The translations under genes and the position numbers were made by a program. A stretch of 64,000 nucleotides of DNA from contig CAKPEF010000005.1 of NCBI GenBank assembly GCA_934149305.1, forward strand, positions 1 to 64,000, written 5' to 3'. The notes below the pieces were generated by a model. That model was not told where the DNA came from and searched no databases. It was given only the letters and a program-made list of their open reading frames with translations. The stretch comes from an uncultured Clostridia bacterium (GTDB taxonomy: Bacteria; Bacillota; Clostridia; TANB77; UBA1234). Shown piece by piece: positions 42,401 to 50,544 of this stretch (positions are counted from its first letter, which is position 1; every line of letters begins with the position of its first letter).

Positions 42401-43579
42401 ATGAATTTTTTATTTGCATATAAGATGGCTATAAAAAGTATATTAAGCAACAAGGTAAGATCATTTTTAACGATGCTTGGCGTAATTATAGGTGTTATGG
42501 CAGTTATTGTTGCTGTTGGATTTGCACAAGGAAGTATGGCAACAATTACGAATAGAATAGAGGGCATGGGCTCGAATGCAATCACAGGTATGATAATAGC
42601 AAAAAACGAAAGCAATAAGGGCATTACTACCACAGACCTTGAAAAGCTTGCTAACAGTTCAGCATATATTAAAAGTATATCACCATATACAATGACATCA
42701 GAAATAGTAAAAGCTGGTGGCGAAAGCAAAAGCGCAGGTATAATAGGAACAAATGAAGATTATCTTGAAATAGAGGGACAAAAACTAAAAACAGGAAGAT
42801 TCATAACAAGATTAGACTTAGAAAACTCTGATAAAGTTGCAGTTATAGGTGCTGCAGTTGAAAAAAAGCTTTTTGATGGAAAAGACCCTTTAGGACAAAC
42901 AATAAAAGTAAAAGGTGTCAATTTTACAATAGTAGGAACACTAGAATCTGTTATGAATGCGGCAGAGGGAACAAAAGATGATTATGTATTTGTTCCGGTA
43001 AATGTAGCGCAAAGAACATTAAAAATAAAAAATATAACAATGTTTATTGCAGAAGCTAGTGCACAAGATACAGTAGATTTAGCAAAACAAAAAATAGAAG
43101 ATTACTTATATAGCATTTATAAAGATAAAGATGACTATATATTATTTACTCAAGAATCAATACTTTCAATGCTTGGCGATGTATCAAGCATAATGATGCT
43201 CATACTTGGAAGCATTGCAACCATTTCACTTATTGTAGGTGGAATTGGAATCATGAATATAATGCTAGTGTCTGTAACAGAAAGAACTAGAGAAATAGGA
43301 ATAAGAAAAGCAATAGGAGCAAAAAAGAAAGACATATTGGTACAATTTCTAATAGAAGCACTTATGCTTACAGGAATCGGAGGAATAATTGGGATAATTC
43401 TTGGACTAGTAACAATAAAATATGGAATAGGTTCAATAAGTTTAATAACACCAGTATATTCACTTTCATGGACATTAGCAGCATTTTTAATATCGCTTAC
43501 TATAGGCGTTGTATTTGGAATATTCCCAGCGTATAAAGCTGCAAAACTAAATCCAATCGATGCACTAAGAACACAGTAA
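42401..43579 (+). CDS. MacB/FtsX-type ABC transporter permease
   Basis: A 392-residue permease with helix 1 at about 20-42, a periplasm-type MacB core domain (about 45-260) and three C-terminal helices after MMLILGSIATISLIVGGIGIMNIMLVSVTERTREIGIRKAIGA, the FtsX signature. It lacks the ATPase domain that E. coli MacB carries. In Bacillota the ATPase is usually a separate neighbouring gene, but none is present here. It probably moves peptides or lipoproteins by mechanotransmission with the adaptor. Confidence 0.88.
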   Translation: MNFLFAYKMAIKSILSNKVRSFLTMLGVIIGVMAVIVAVGFAQGSMATITNRIEGMGSNAITGMIIAKNESNKGITTTDLEKLANSSAYIKSISPYTMTSEIVKAGGESKSAGIIGTNEDYLEIEGQKLKTGRFITRLDLENSDKVAVIGAAVEKKLFDGKDPLGQTIKVKGVNFTIVGTLESVMNAAEGTKDDYVFVPVNVAQRTLKIKNITMFIAEASAQDTVDLAKQKIEDYLYSIYKDKDDYILFTQESILSMLGDVSSIMMLILGSIATISLIVGGIGIMNIMLVSVTERTREIGIRKAIGAKKKDILVQFLIEALMLTGIGGIIGIILGLVTIKYGIGSISLITPVYSLSWTLAAFLISLTIGVVFGIFPAYKAAKLNPIDALRTQ

Positions 43580-43596
43580 AACTATAAATTTCATAA

Positions 43597-43636
43597 AACC
43601 ACTTCACTAAACATATGTATTAGTGAGGTGGTTTTT
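43597..43636 (+). terminator. Terminator whose right arm carries the yqfC ribosome site
   Basis: AACCACTTCACTAA (43597-43610) pairs with TTAGTGAGGTGGTT (43620-43633, one G-U), followed by TTTTT. GAGGTGG inside the right arm is spaced 8 bases from the yqfC ATG, so the same hairpin could hide that ribosome site. Confidence 0.75.
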
Positions 43637-43639
43637 GTT

Positions 43640-43909
43640 ATGTCAAAAGAAGAAAAGAAAAATGTGAGAGAAAAACTTCAAACAGCGATGGAAATACCAA
43701 AAGAACTTTTAAAAGATTATTCAAGAGTTACAATAATCGGTGCAGAAGATGTATGGATTGAAAACTACAAAAGTATTTTAGAGTATAACGAAGATATGAT
43801 TAGACTTAGTAACAATATTTGCATATATGGTATGAATCTAAGCGTTGCAGAAATAAGAAAAGATGATATCTTAATAGTCGGAAAAATAAAAAATGTAGAA
43901 TTTGAATAA
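43640..43909 (+). CDS. yqfC: Sporulation protein YqfC
   Basis: An 89-residue YabP/YqfC-family protein. The layout matches the family: a basic N-terminal helix, then LLKDYSRVTIIGAEDVWIENYKSILEY, then IYGMNLSVAEIRKDDILIVGKIKNVEF. In Bacillus it is expressed in the mother cell. It is followed by yqfD, the conserved partner. Start is the ATG at 43640; an in-frame GTG at 43628 lies inside the terminator hairpin. Confidence 0.9.
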   Translation: MSKEEKKNVREKLQTAMEIPKELLKDYSRVTIIGAEDVWIENYKSILEYNEDMIRLSNNICIYGMNLSVAEIRKDDILIVGKIKNVEFE

Positions 43910-43927
43910 TTTTTTAGGAGGCTTGAA

Positions 43928-45115
43928 ATGTTTTTAGAAAAATCATGGCGTTATGCAAATGGATACATAAATATAAAAGTTGAAGGATATTTTATAGAGC
44001 GTTTCTTGAATATGTGCATGAATAGAAAAATTGAATTATGGAATATAGAAAAGTTAAATGAAGCAGAACTTTTAGTAAATATAAAATATAATGAATATAA
44101 CATGGTAAAAGAAATAGCTGAAATAACAAAATGCAAATTAAGTATAAAAAAGAAAATGGGTGTTCCTGATTTAGTAAATAGATATAAAAAACGAAAAATC
44201 TTTATATGCATATTTGCACTTTCGCTAATGAGCATATGGATATATAGTTCGAGAATTTGGCAACTAGAAATAACCGGAGAATTTAATATCCCAATAGAAG
44301 AATTATGGAACGAATTAGAAGTCGAAGGCGTAAGAATAGGAATGAGAAAAAAAGATTTGGACTATACCAAAATTAAAAGTAACATATATCTAAGAAGAAA
44401 TGATGTTGCTTGGATGGGCTTTGAAATAAATGGAACAAAAGCATATGTGGAGTTTGTACAAAGAGTAAACAAAGAAGAAGACAAACTAGAAAATACTCCA
44501 TGCAATATAGTTTCAAATAAAGAAGGCATAGTTCAAAAAGTATTGGTGAAATCTGGTCAAAAGGCAGTAAACACAGGGGATTTTGTATCAAAAGGACAAA
44601 TTTTAATAAGTGGTATAGTTTCAAATAGTGATGATAAAAGTAGATATGTGCACGCAGATGGAGAAGTTATGCTAAAGACATCATATGTTAATAAAGTTAC
44701 AGTACCATTTGAAAAAGACTTAGCATATAAGACAGGTAAAAAAGAGAAAAAATATAAATTAGAAATAGGAAATTATCAAATAAATTTTATAAATAATGAT
44801 ACAAAATTTGAAAAGTATGATACAATTACAGTGTCAAATCAGCTTAGAGTTTTTAAGAGATTTGAAGTACCAATAAGATTAACAAAGCTAACTTATGAAG
44901 AGCTAAAAATAGATACAGTAAAATATACAAAAGAACAAGCAGAAACTATCGCAAAAAACGAAGCAATGTTAAATATAGAAAGACAAATTTCAAAAATAAA
45001 AGATAGCATTATTAGTAAAGATGTAAATATATCAGAAAGCGAGAATAGTGTTAGTGCTACAGTGATTGTTCAATGTGTAGAAAAAGTAGGAGTCAAAGAA
45101 AAAATAGGCGACTAA
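43928..45115 (+). CDS. yqfD: Sporulation protein YqfD
   Basis: A 395-residue membrane protein of the YqfD family. A cytosolic N-terminal part (about 1-90) is followed by a membrane helix (about 97-112) and a large extracytoplasmic part with DVAWMGFEINGTKAYVEFVQR and NIVSNKEGIVQKVLVKSGQKAVNTGDFVSKGQILISG. It acts at the forespore/mother-cell interface in known species. AGGAGG ribosome site, 18 bases after yqfC. Confidence 0.9.
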   Translation: MFLEKSWRYANGYINIKVEGYFIERFLNMCMNRKIELWNIEKLNEAELLVNIKYNEYNMVKEIAEITKCKLSIKKKMGVPDLVNRYKKRKIFICIFALSLMSIWIYSSRIWQLEITGEFNIPIEELWNELEVEGVRIGMRKKDLDYTKIKSNIYLRRNDVAWMGFEINGTKAYVEFVQRVNKEEDKLENTPCNIVSNKEGIVQKVLVKSGQKAVNTGDFVSKGQILISGIVSNSDDKSRYVHADGEVMLKTSYVNKVTVPFEKDLAYKTGKKEKKYKLEIGNYQINFINNDTKFEKYDTITVSNQLRVFKRFEVPIRLTKLTYEELKIDTVKYTKEQAETIAKNEAMLNIERQISKIKDSIISKDVNISESENSVSATVIVQCVEKVGVKEKIGD

Positions 45116-45149
45116 ATATGTATTTTTAAAATGGAGGTGTATATAAATC

Positions 45150-46358
45150 TTGGCAGAATTACAATTAAAATTAGTTAAAAATACAGATAATGGAGTATTC
45201 GGAAAAGCAATAAATAACTTTAACAAAGTGCTATATTCATCGGGTGGTGGCTTCTTTAACATTATAATAAATGGAAAAAGAAATGGTGTATTAAAAGCAT
45301 ATGCTAATTTTGAAGATTTACAAAAACAAAAAAGTGAAGCTAAACAAAAATCAATAAGCGAAAAATACGAAAAATCATATGAAGCATATCTTGCATCACT
45401 TGAAAGATATATAACAGAAACAGTATATACAAAAGTAAAGAAAAAAGTAAGCAGTATGAAAGAAAACAATTTGTTATCAGAATACTATAAAGTAAACTCA
45501 ATAAAAGGTACAGAATATGTAGAATATAGATATAGAATTCAGATTATGCTATTATATATGGACTGGGAAACAATCATATCTTCAAAATCAGAAGCATTCA
45601 TAGCAAAATATAAAAAATTCTATGTGGCAATAGTATCTCAATTATATAAATCAATGATGAGACATTACGCAATTCAAATAACAAACACCACAGATGAAAA
45701 AGAAAAAATTTTTGAAAAAATATATGATCTTACAGAAGAATACATAAAAAACTTTTTGCCATATATAGAACAAACAGAAATGACACAGTCTATTATCGAA
45801 GACTATAAAAATTACACACAAAAAATAGATGGCTTTGCAAGAAAAGATTTTAACGAATTAAACCGAGAATTAAACTTGTTAGAACTTGCAAGAAAATTAT
45901 TTACATATAGTCTTCCAACATTGGCAGCTGAAGAATGTTATTTAAGCATAATGGAAAGAGCAAGGATGCTAATTGCGAATACATATATATCTGCAGATAA
46001 ATTCTCGACATATCAATTATTACTAGATACAATTGAAAGCTATAATACATATGTTTTATCGCAAAAAATCGTATGGAGTAATGAAGAAGAGAAAAAAGAT
46101 TACGACAATTTTTGGAAAGAATTTAAAGAATATAAAAAATTAGAAAGAATAGACTACGATGAATACAAAAGACTTAGAGAGGTAATATTTATAAATAGAG
46201 AAATAAAAGAAATAAAAAAATCAGAAAAAGACTATAGTGCATTGTTAACATATTATAGAGATAGAATGAAACAGCAACATGGTTTAAGAAAATTTAAAAA
46301 TTCGATCAAAAAAATAGCAGGAAGATGGAGAACAAAAAGAAAAATAGTAGCAGACTAG
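45150..46358 (+). CDS. 402-residue helical protein of unknown function in the phoH position
   Basis: I do not recognise the family. The protein is rich in Lys, Glu and Tyr, is almost entirely helical by composition, and has no signal peptide or clear membrane helix. In most Bacillota this slot, between yqfD and ybeY, holds phoH, and phoH is absent here. The start appears to be TTG at 45150, about 10 bases after TGGAGGTG. Base composition is like its neighbours, so no sign of recent transfer. A dispersed repeat follows. Confidence 0.75.
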   Translation: MAELQLKLVKNTDNGVFGKAINNFNKVLYSSGGGFFNIIINGKRNGVLKAYANFEDLQKQKSEAKQKSISEKYEKSYEAYLASLERYITETVYTKVKKKVSSMKENNLLSEYYKVNSIKGTEYVEYRYRIQIMLLYMDWETIISSKSEAFIAKYKKFYVAIVSQLYKSMMRHYAIQITNTTDEKEKIFEKIYDLTEEYIKNFLPYIEQTEMTQSIIEDYKNYTQKIDGFARKDFNELNRELNLLELARKLFTYSLPTLAAEECYLSIMERARMLIANTYISADKFSTYQLLLDTIESYNTYVLSQKIVWSNEEEKKDYDNFWKEFKEYKKLERIDYDEYKRLREVIFINREIKEIKKSEKDYSALLTYYRDRMKQQHGLRKFKNSIKKIAGRWRTKRKIVAD

Positions 46359-46366
46359 ACTAAAAA

Positions 46367-46497
46367 TTATTATTCAGTCTTCAAAATAAAAGTATATATC
46401 AAATATAAATGTGTGCTAAAAAATGTAGCTTAAGCACATTGTGCTCCATAAAAACATTATGATTTAACCTTGTCATGAATTAAGTCTGAATAGTAAC
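46367..46497 (+). repeat. Dispersed intergenic hairpin repeat with inverted ends
   Basis: Starts TTATTATTCAGTCTTC and ends AAGTCTGAATAGTAAC. The core TGTAGCTTAAGC...GTGCTCCATAAAA is very close to the copy at 19447 (shared AAAGTATATATCAAAT and TGTGTGCTA). A possible imperfect duplication (TAAAAATT / TAAAAAATT) flanks it. Confidence 0.7.
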
Positions 46498-46523
46498 AAA
46501 TAAAAAATTGAAAGGAAATAAAA

Positions 46524-46994
46524 ATGTTAATAGAAATAGATTATGATGATATAACTAAACTACCAAAAGAGGAAAAACTTATAAAAAAAGTTATAGAAAC
46601 AGTATTGAAAGAAGAAAAAATCATAAGAGACTTAGAAATATATGTTACGTTAACAAATAATAACCAAATTCATAAAATTAACTTAGAACAAAGAAATGTG
46701 GACAGGCCTACAGATGTGCTTTCTTTTCCTATGTTTGAGAGAGAAGAAGTACATTTGTTAAAAGAAAAAAATGAAGAGGAGCCTGATATATTAGGTGATA
46801 TAATAATATCAATAGAAAAGGTAAAAGAACAAGCAGAAGAGTATGGACACTCATTTGAAAGAGAACTTGCCTACCTAACAACGCATGGAATGTTACATCT
46901 ATTGGGATATGATCATATGATAGAAGAAGAAAAAGAACAAATGAGAAAAAGAGAAGAAGAAATCTTAGAAATATTAAATATAACAAGAGAATAA
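46524..46994 (+). CDS. ybeY: Endoribonuclease YbeY
   Basis: A 156-residue metal-dependent RNase needed for 16S rRNA 3' maturation and ribosome quality control. The signature THGMLHLLGYDH (about 121-132) supplies the three zinc-binding histidines. The conserved NRPTDVLSFP-type motif is present as VDRPTDVLSFP. It lies in the usual neighbourhood with era and recO. Confidence 0.95.
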   Translation: MLIEIDYDDITKLPKEEKLIKKVIETVLKEEKIIRDLEIYVTLTNNNQIHKINLEQRNVDRPTDVLSFPMFEREEVHLLKEKNEEEPDILGDIIISIEKVKEQAEEYGHSFERELAYLTTHGMLHLLGYDHMIEEEKEQMRKREEEILEILNITRE

Positions 46995-47007
46995 AAGGAG
47001 AATTAGT

Positions 47008-48096
47008 ATGTCAAAGAATTATTGGCTGAAGGTATTATCAGTATTTATAATTGTTTCAGCAATCTGTGTAGGAGTTATAGCTGGAGCAATATATTCAAAA
47101 AACAAAAGACAAGCAGCAGTAGAAGATAGTTTAGTAGGTAGCGGAGACAATATAATCTCTGGAGATATAATTTCTGGAGAAAAAGAAGAATCAGGTGAAA
47201 AAGAAGATATATATTTAGGACCTAATATTTATTCTGGCGATTCAAGACCAATAGCAGTAATGATAGACAACGAAAGACCAGCTAAACAAAATCATGGAGG
47301 ATTAAATTCAGCATATATGCTTTATGAATTTATAATTGAAGGTGGAGAAACTAGAATTATGGCATTTTTTAAAAATGCAACTGCATCATATATAGGACCA
47401 GTTAGAAGTGCAAGACATTATTTCTTAGATTATGCGATGGAGCACGATGCAATATTTGTACATTTTGGCTGGAGCCCAAAAGCACAATCAGATATAAAAA
47501 CGCTTTCAATTAACAATATAAATGGTATATATGACACATTTTATTGGAGAGTTGCACCAAAAGCTTCATATCACAATGCAATAACAAGTATGGAAAACAT
47601 TCAAAAAATGATTGCAAGAAAAAAATATCGTACAACAACAGAAAAAGGTTCTATAGTAACATATAATAAAGAAGATGAAGATATTGTAAGTGGTGATATA
47701 GCAAATAATATTATGATAAAATATTCTGCAAGATCTAATTCATCATATAGATATGATGCAGAAAGAAAAGTATATCTAAGAGATATGCGTGGAGAACCAC
47801 ATATAGATTCACAAACAAAGGAACAATTCTATGCTAAAAATGTTGTCATGATATATGTAAAAGATGAGCTTCTAAATGATCCAGAAAATAAAGGCAGAAG
47901 AGAATTATACAATATAGGAACTGGCGATGGATATTTCGCAACAAATGGACGAGCAATCAAAATAAAATGGGAAAAGAAAACAAGAGATGGTAGAACAATC
48001 TACCGTGATTTAAATGGAAACGAAATAACATTTAATGATGGAATCACTTGGGTACAAATAGTTCCTAAAACAGGAAGTATAACTATTAGTGAATAA
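47008..48096 (+). CDS. DUF3048 (YerB-like) exported protein
   Basis: A 362-residue protein with an N-terminal membrane segment (about 9-28), a low-complexity SGD/SGE linker (about 44-78) and a DUF3048 domain (RPIAVMIDNERPAKQNHGG, EGGETRIMAFF, YIGPVRSARHYFLDYA, HFGWSP). YerB-family proteins are anchored on the outside of the membrane. Their biochemical function is unsettled. It replaces the dgkA gene often found between ybeY and cdd. GGAG ribosome site, 13 bases after ybeY. Confidence 0.88.
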   Translation: MSKNYWLKVLSVFIIVSAICVGVIAGAIYSKNKRQAAVEDSLVGSGDNIISGDIISGEKEESGEKEDIYLGPNIYSGDSRPIAVMIDNERPAKQNHGGLNSAYMLYEFIIEGGETRIMAFFKNATASYIGPVRSARHYFLDYAMEHDAIFVHFGWSPKAQSDIKTLSINNINGIYDTFYWRVAPKASYHNAITSMENIQKMIARKKYRTTTEKGSIVTYNKEDEDIVSGDIANNIMIKYSARSNSSYRYDAERKVYLRDMRGEPHIDSQTKEQFYAKNVVMIYVKDELLNDPENKGRRELYNIGTGDGYFATNGRAIKIKWEKKTRDGRTIYRDLNGNEITFNDGITWVQIVPKTGSITISE

Positions 48097-48216
48097 AGTG
48101 AAATAGTGGTAGAGTAAATTAGCTTATAAAAAAAGGGAAAGTATACTACGAAAAAGTGAAAACACAGTGCATTCGATAAGGATGTACACAACTCAAATAT
48201 TAAAAAGGATGATAAT

Positions 48217-48609
48217 ATGAAAAACGAAGAATTGATAGCTAAGGCAATAGAAGCAAGAAAAAACGCTAAATCACCAACAGGATATTTTGTTGGTGCAGCA
48301 TTATTAACTGAAACAGGAAAAGTATATACCGGATGCAATTTAGGTTCGGATGACGGAATTTTTAATATATGTGCTGAAAGAGTTGCAATAGTAAAAATGC
48401 TTTCGGAAGCACCGGAGAAAATAAAAAAGATAGCTGTTGTTGGTGGAAGAGAAACATTAATACCAACAACACCATGTGGTGTATGTAGACAATTGATTTA
48501 TAGTTTAGGCACAGATATTGAAATTATATGTGCATTCAACGAAGAAAATGAATTAAAATATAAATCATATAAAATAAAAGAATTATTGCCAAATGGCTTT
48601 ACTTATTAA
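48217..48609 (+). CDS. cdd: Cytidine deaminase
   Basis: A 130-residue homotetrameric-type zinc deaminase converting cytidine to uridine for pyrimidine salvage. The active site is NICAERVAI (Cys and catalytic Glu) and PCGVCRQ (two zinc cysteines). Two-codon variations are normal. It is part of the conserved cdd-era pair, 13 bases before era. Confidence 0.93.
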   Translation: MKNEELIAKAIEARKNAKSPTGYFVGAALLTETGKVYTGCNLGSDDGIFNICAERVAIVKMLSEAPEKIKKIAVVGGRETLIPTTPCGVCRQLIYSLGTDIEIICAFNEENELKYKSYKIKELLPNGFTY

Positions 48610-48622
48610 GGAGGAAAAATAA

Positions 48623-49507
48623 ATGTTTAAATCAGGATTCGTAGCAATTGTAGGAAGACCTAATGTAGGAAAATCAACACTTTTAAATAGACTAGCAGGA
48701 CAAAAAATAGCAATAGTATCAAACAAACCACAAACAACAAGAACAGCAATAAAAGGTATAATAAATAGAAAAGATGCACAAATTATATTTACAGATACTC
48801 CAGGAATTCACAAACCTAAAAACAAACTTGGAGAAAAAATGGCCGAAACAATAGATACAGCAGTATCAGATGATGATTTGTTGTTATATGTTATAGAAGC
48901 AACAGATAAAGGAATTGGTATGGCAAATGAATTCATACTAAAAAAGGTAAAAGAATCAGGCAAAAAAGCCATATTAGCAATAAACAAAGTCGACTTAGTA
49001 AAAAAAGAAAATATATTAGAGTTAATAAAATTATATAGTGCAGAGTACAATTTTGAAGCAATAATTCCAATATCAGCAAAAGAAGATGATGGAATAGATA
49101 CACTGTTAGAAAAGATAATAGAAGTACTTCCAGAGGGACCAGCATATTATAGCGAAGAAGAATGGACAGACCAAACAGAGCGTCAAATAGTAGAAGAAAC
49201 AATTCGTGAAAAAGCATTAAAAGTATTAGATGATGAAATACCTCACGGAATTGCTGTAGAAGTAATAACAATGAAAAAAAGACCTAAAAAAGACTTGTAC
49301 GATATAGAAGCAACTATATATTGTGAAAAGAAAACTCATAAGGCAATAATAATCGGAAAAGATGGCGAAGTATTAAAGAGAATTGGAACAATGGCAAGAG
49401 AAGATATAGAAGCAATGATGGATGCAAAAGTAAACTTGCAATTATGGGTAAAGGTAAAAGAAGGCTGGAGAGATAGCAGTATAAAATTAAATCAAGTTTT
49501 TCACTAA
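48623..49507 (+). CDS. era: GTPase Era
   Basis: A 294-residue 16S rRNA-binding GTPase for 30S maturation: G1 GRPNVGKST (about 10-18), G2 TTRTAIKGI, G3 DTPGIHKPKN, G4 NKVD, G5 SAKED, and a C-terminal KH domain containing IIGKDGEVLKRIGTMAREDIE. Full length with AAGGAGG ribosome site. Confidence 0.97.
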   Translation: MFKSGFVAIVGRPNVGKSTLLNRLAGQKIAIVSNKPQTTRTAIKGIINRKDAQIIFTDTPGIHKPKNKLGEKMAETIDTAVSDDDLLLYVIEATDKGIGMANEFILKKVKESGKKAILAINKVDLVKKENILELIKLYSAEYNFEAIIPISAKEDDGIDTLLEKIIEVLPEGPAYYSEEEWTDQTERQIVEETIREKALKVLDDEIPHGIAVEVITMKKRPKKDLYDIEATIYCEKKTHKAIIIGKDGEVLKRIGTMAREDIEAMMDAKVNLQLWVKVKEGWRDSSIKLNQVFH

Positions 49508-49555
49508 AAGAAAGTATAAGGCCGATAAAGAGCTAAAGCACAAAGGAGGAGACTT

Positions 49556-49717
49556 ATGAGCAAAGATTTTGCTTGGCAATTATTCAAAAATACAGGAAAT
49601 TTAGATGCATTCATGATAATGCGAGAATATGAAGAAATAGGAGAAGAGTTAACTCCTAATAGAGATTTAGATGGAGCTAAAGATGGGAATAATAAAGACA
49701 AAAGGAATAGTAATTAA
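49556..49717 (+). CDS. yqzL: YqzL-like small protein
   Basis: A 53-residue protein MSKDFAWQLFKNTGNLDAFM..., matching the short YqzL family (W-xx-F-x-xTGNxDa-x-M pattern) found between era and recO in Bacillota. Function unknown. AGGAGG ribosome site 4 bases before ATG. Its last 35 bases overlap the start of recO in another frame. Confidence 0.85.
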   Translation: MSKDFAWQLFKNTGNLDAFMIMREYEEIGEELTPNRDLDGAKDGNNKDKRNSN

Positions 49718-50420
49718 AGTAGCAAATTCATCAGATAATGATAAGATATTAACCGTATTAACACCAGATTTGCGGAAAAATAAATGTATTTTGCAAAGGC
49801 GCTAAAAAAAACAAAAGCGCCTTTTTGTCTAGCACAGAAATATTAGCCTTTAGCGACATGATGTTATTCTCACGGAAATAGTGAGTTATATAGCTTAAAC
49901 TCTGCTGAAACAATAGAAGTATTCTATAACCTAAGAATGGATATAGAAAAGCTCTCATATGCAGCAACTATGCTTCAAATAATGAACGATGTCTGTATGG
50001 AAGGCGAAACATCATATAAAAAACTACAACTACTATTAAACACACTTTATACATTATCAGAAACTTCGAAAAATGAAGAGCTGGTATTCGCAATCTTTAA
50101 AATAAGACTTTTAGCAATATTAGGTTTTGTGCCAAGGCTTCGGAAAATGCACAAACTGTAACATAGGTGCAGAAGAAATAAAGGAAATATACTTTAGTAT
50201 AAAGGATAACGGGATAAAATGTGAAGCTTGTAGCAAACAAGACAAAGGAGCAATAAAGCTAAGTTATGTAGCGTACACATCTTTGCTATACATACTGTCA
50301 GCCGAACCAAAGAAAATATTTTCATTTGAAGTGCCAGAAGATGTAATAAAAGAGCTATCGCTAATTGCAAAATTATATACAGATGAAAAACTAGAAAAAG
50401 AATATAAAGTCAATATTTAG
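49683..50420 (+). CDS. recO: DNA repair protein RecO, interrupted by three +1 shifts at CGG codons
   Basis: RecO loads RecA with RecR in gap repair. Reading from ATG 49683 gives MGIIKTKGIVIK..., the RecO N-terminus, for 30 codons to CGG. Skipping one base at 49773, 49873 and 50141 restores a continuous 244-residue RecO: DL-GK-INVFCKGAKK, MMLFS-GN-SELYSLNSAE, FVPRL-GK-CTNC with the zinc cysteines CTNC and CEAC, then EKEYKVNI. At every site the base skipped is the C of an in-frame CGG followed by AAA, and the next codon read is GGA. Elsewhere the gene is undamaged, with normal codon use. It is either a shift-decoded gene or a systematic read error; random decay is unlikely. Confidence 0.85.
49773..49778 (+). 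other. recO shift site 1 (TTG-CGG-AAA)
   Basis: Codon 31 is CGG. Without a shift the frame ends at TAA 49803-49805 region within 11 codons. A +1 shift yields DLGK, where the Gly-Lys after the acidic turn is conserved in RecO proteins, so the shift position is fixed to within about a codon. Confidence 0.8.
49873..49878 (+). other. recO shift site 2 (TCA-CGG-AAA-TAG)
   Basis: In the frame set by site 1, CGG AAA is followed at once by TAG (49879-49881). A +1 shift gives FSGNSELYS, aligning with the RecO beta-barrel strand. Confidence 0.8.
50141..50146 (+). other. recO shift site 3 (CTT-CGG-AAA)
   Basis: In the frame set by site 2, CGG AAA is followed by a TAA a few codons later. A +1 shift gives RLGKCTNC, restoring the first half of the RecO zinc site. 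Confidence 0.8.
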
Positions 50421-50423
50421 AGC

Positions 50424-50459
50424 AAATGCCAATAGGTAAAAACTTATTGGCATTTATTT
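50424..50459 (+). terminator. Terminator after recO
   Basis: AAATGCCAATA / TATTGGCATTT perfect 11-bp stem and a T-rich tail. Confidence 0.85.
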
Positions 50460-50476
50460 GATTTAAGAGTAAACAG

Positions 50477-50510
50477 AAGAGTCCATGATTTTCTGTGGAC
50501 TCTTTGTTAT
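50477..50510. terminator. Hairpin between convergent recO and the 50545 gene
   Basis: AAGAGTCCA / TGGACTCTT perfect 9-bp stem; T-rich on the plus side and weakly on the minus side. Confidence 0.6.
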
Positions 50511-50544
50511 AGAAAAATGTTAAGTTGAACGATGCATGATAATA

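Noticed and set aside
49683..50420. recO as an ordinary decayed pseudogene
   Set aside because: All three frame changes are +1 at the same CGG-AAA sequence, there are no other stops or deletions, and zinc and core motifs are intact. A systematic read error is still possible and is stated as the main alternative.
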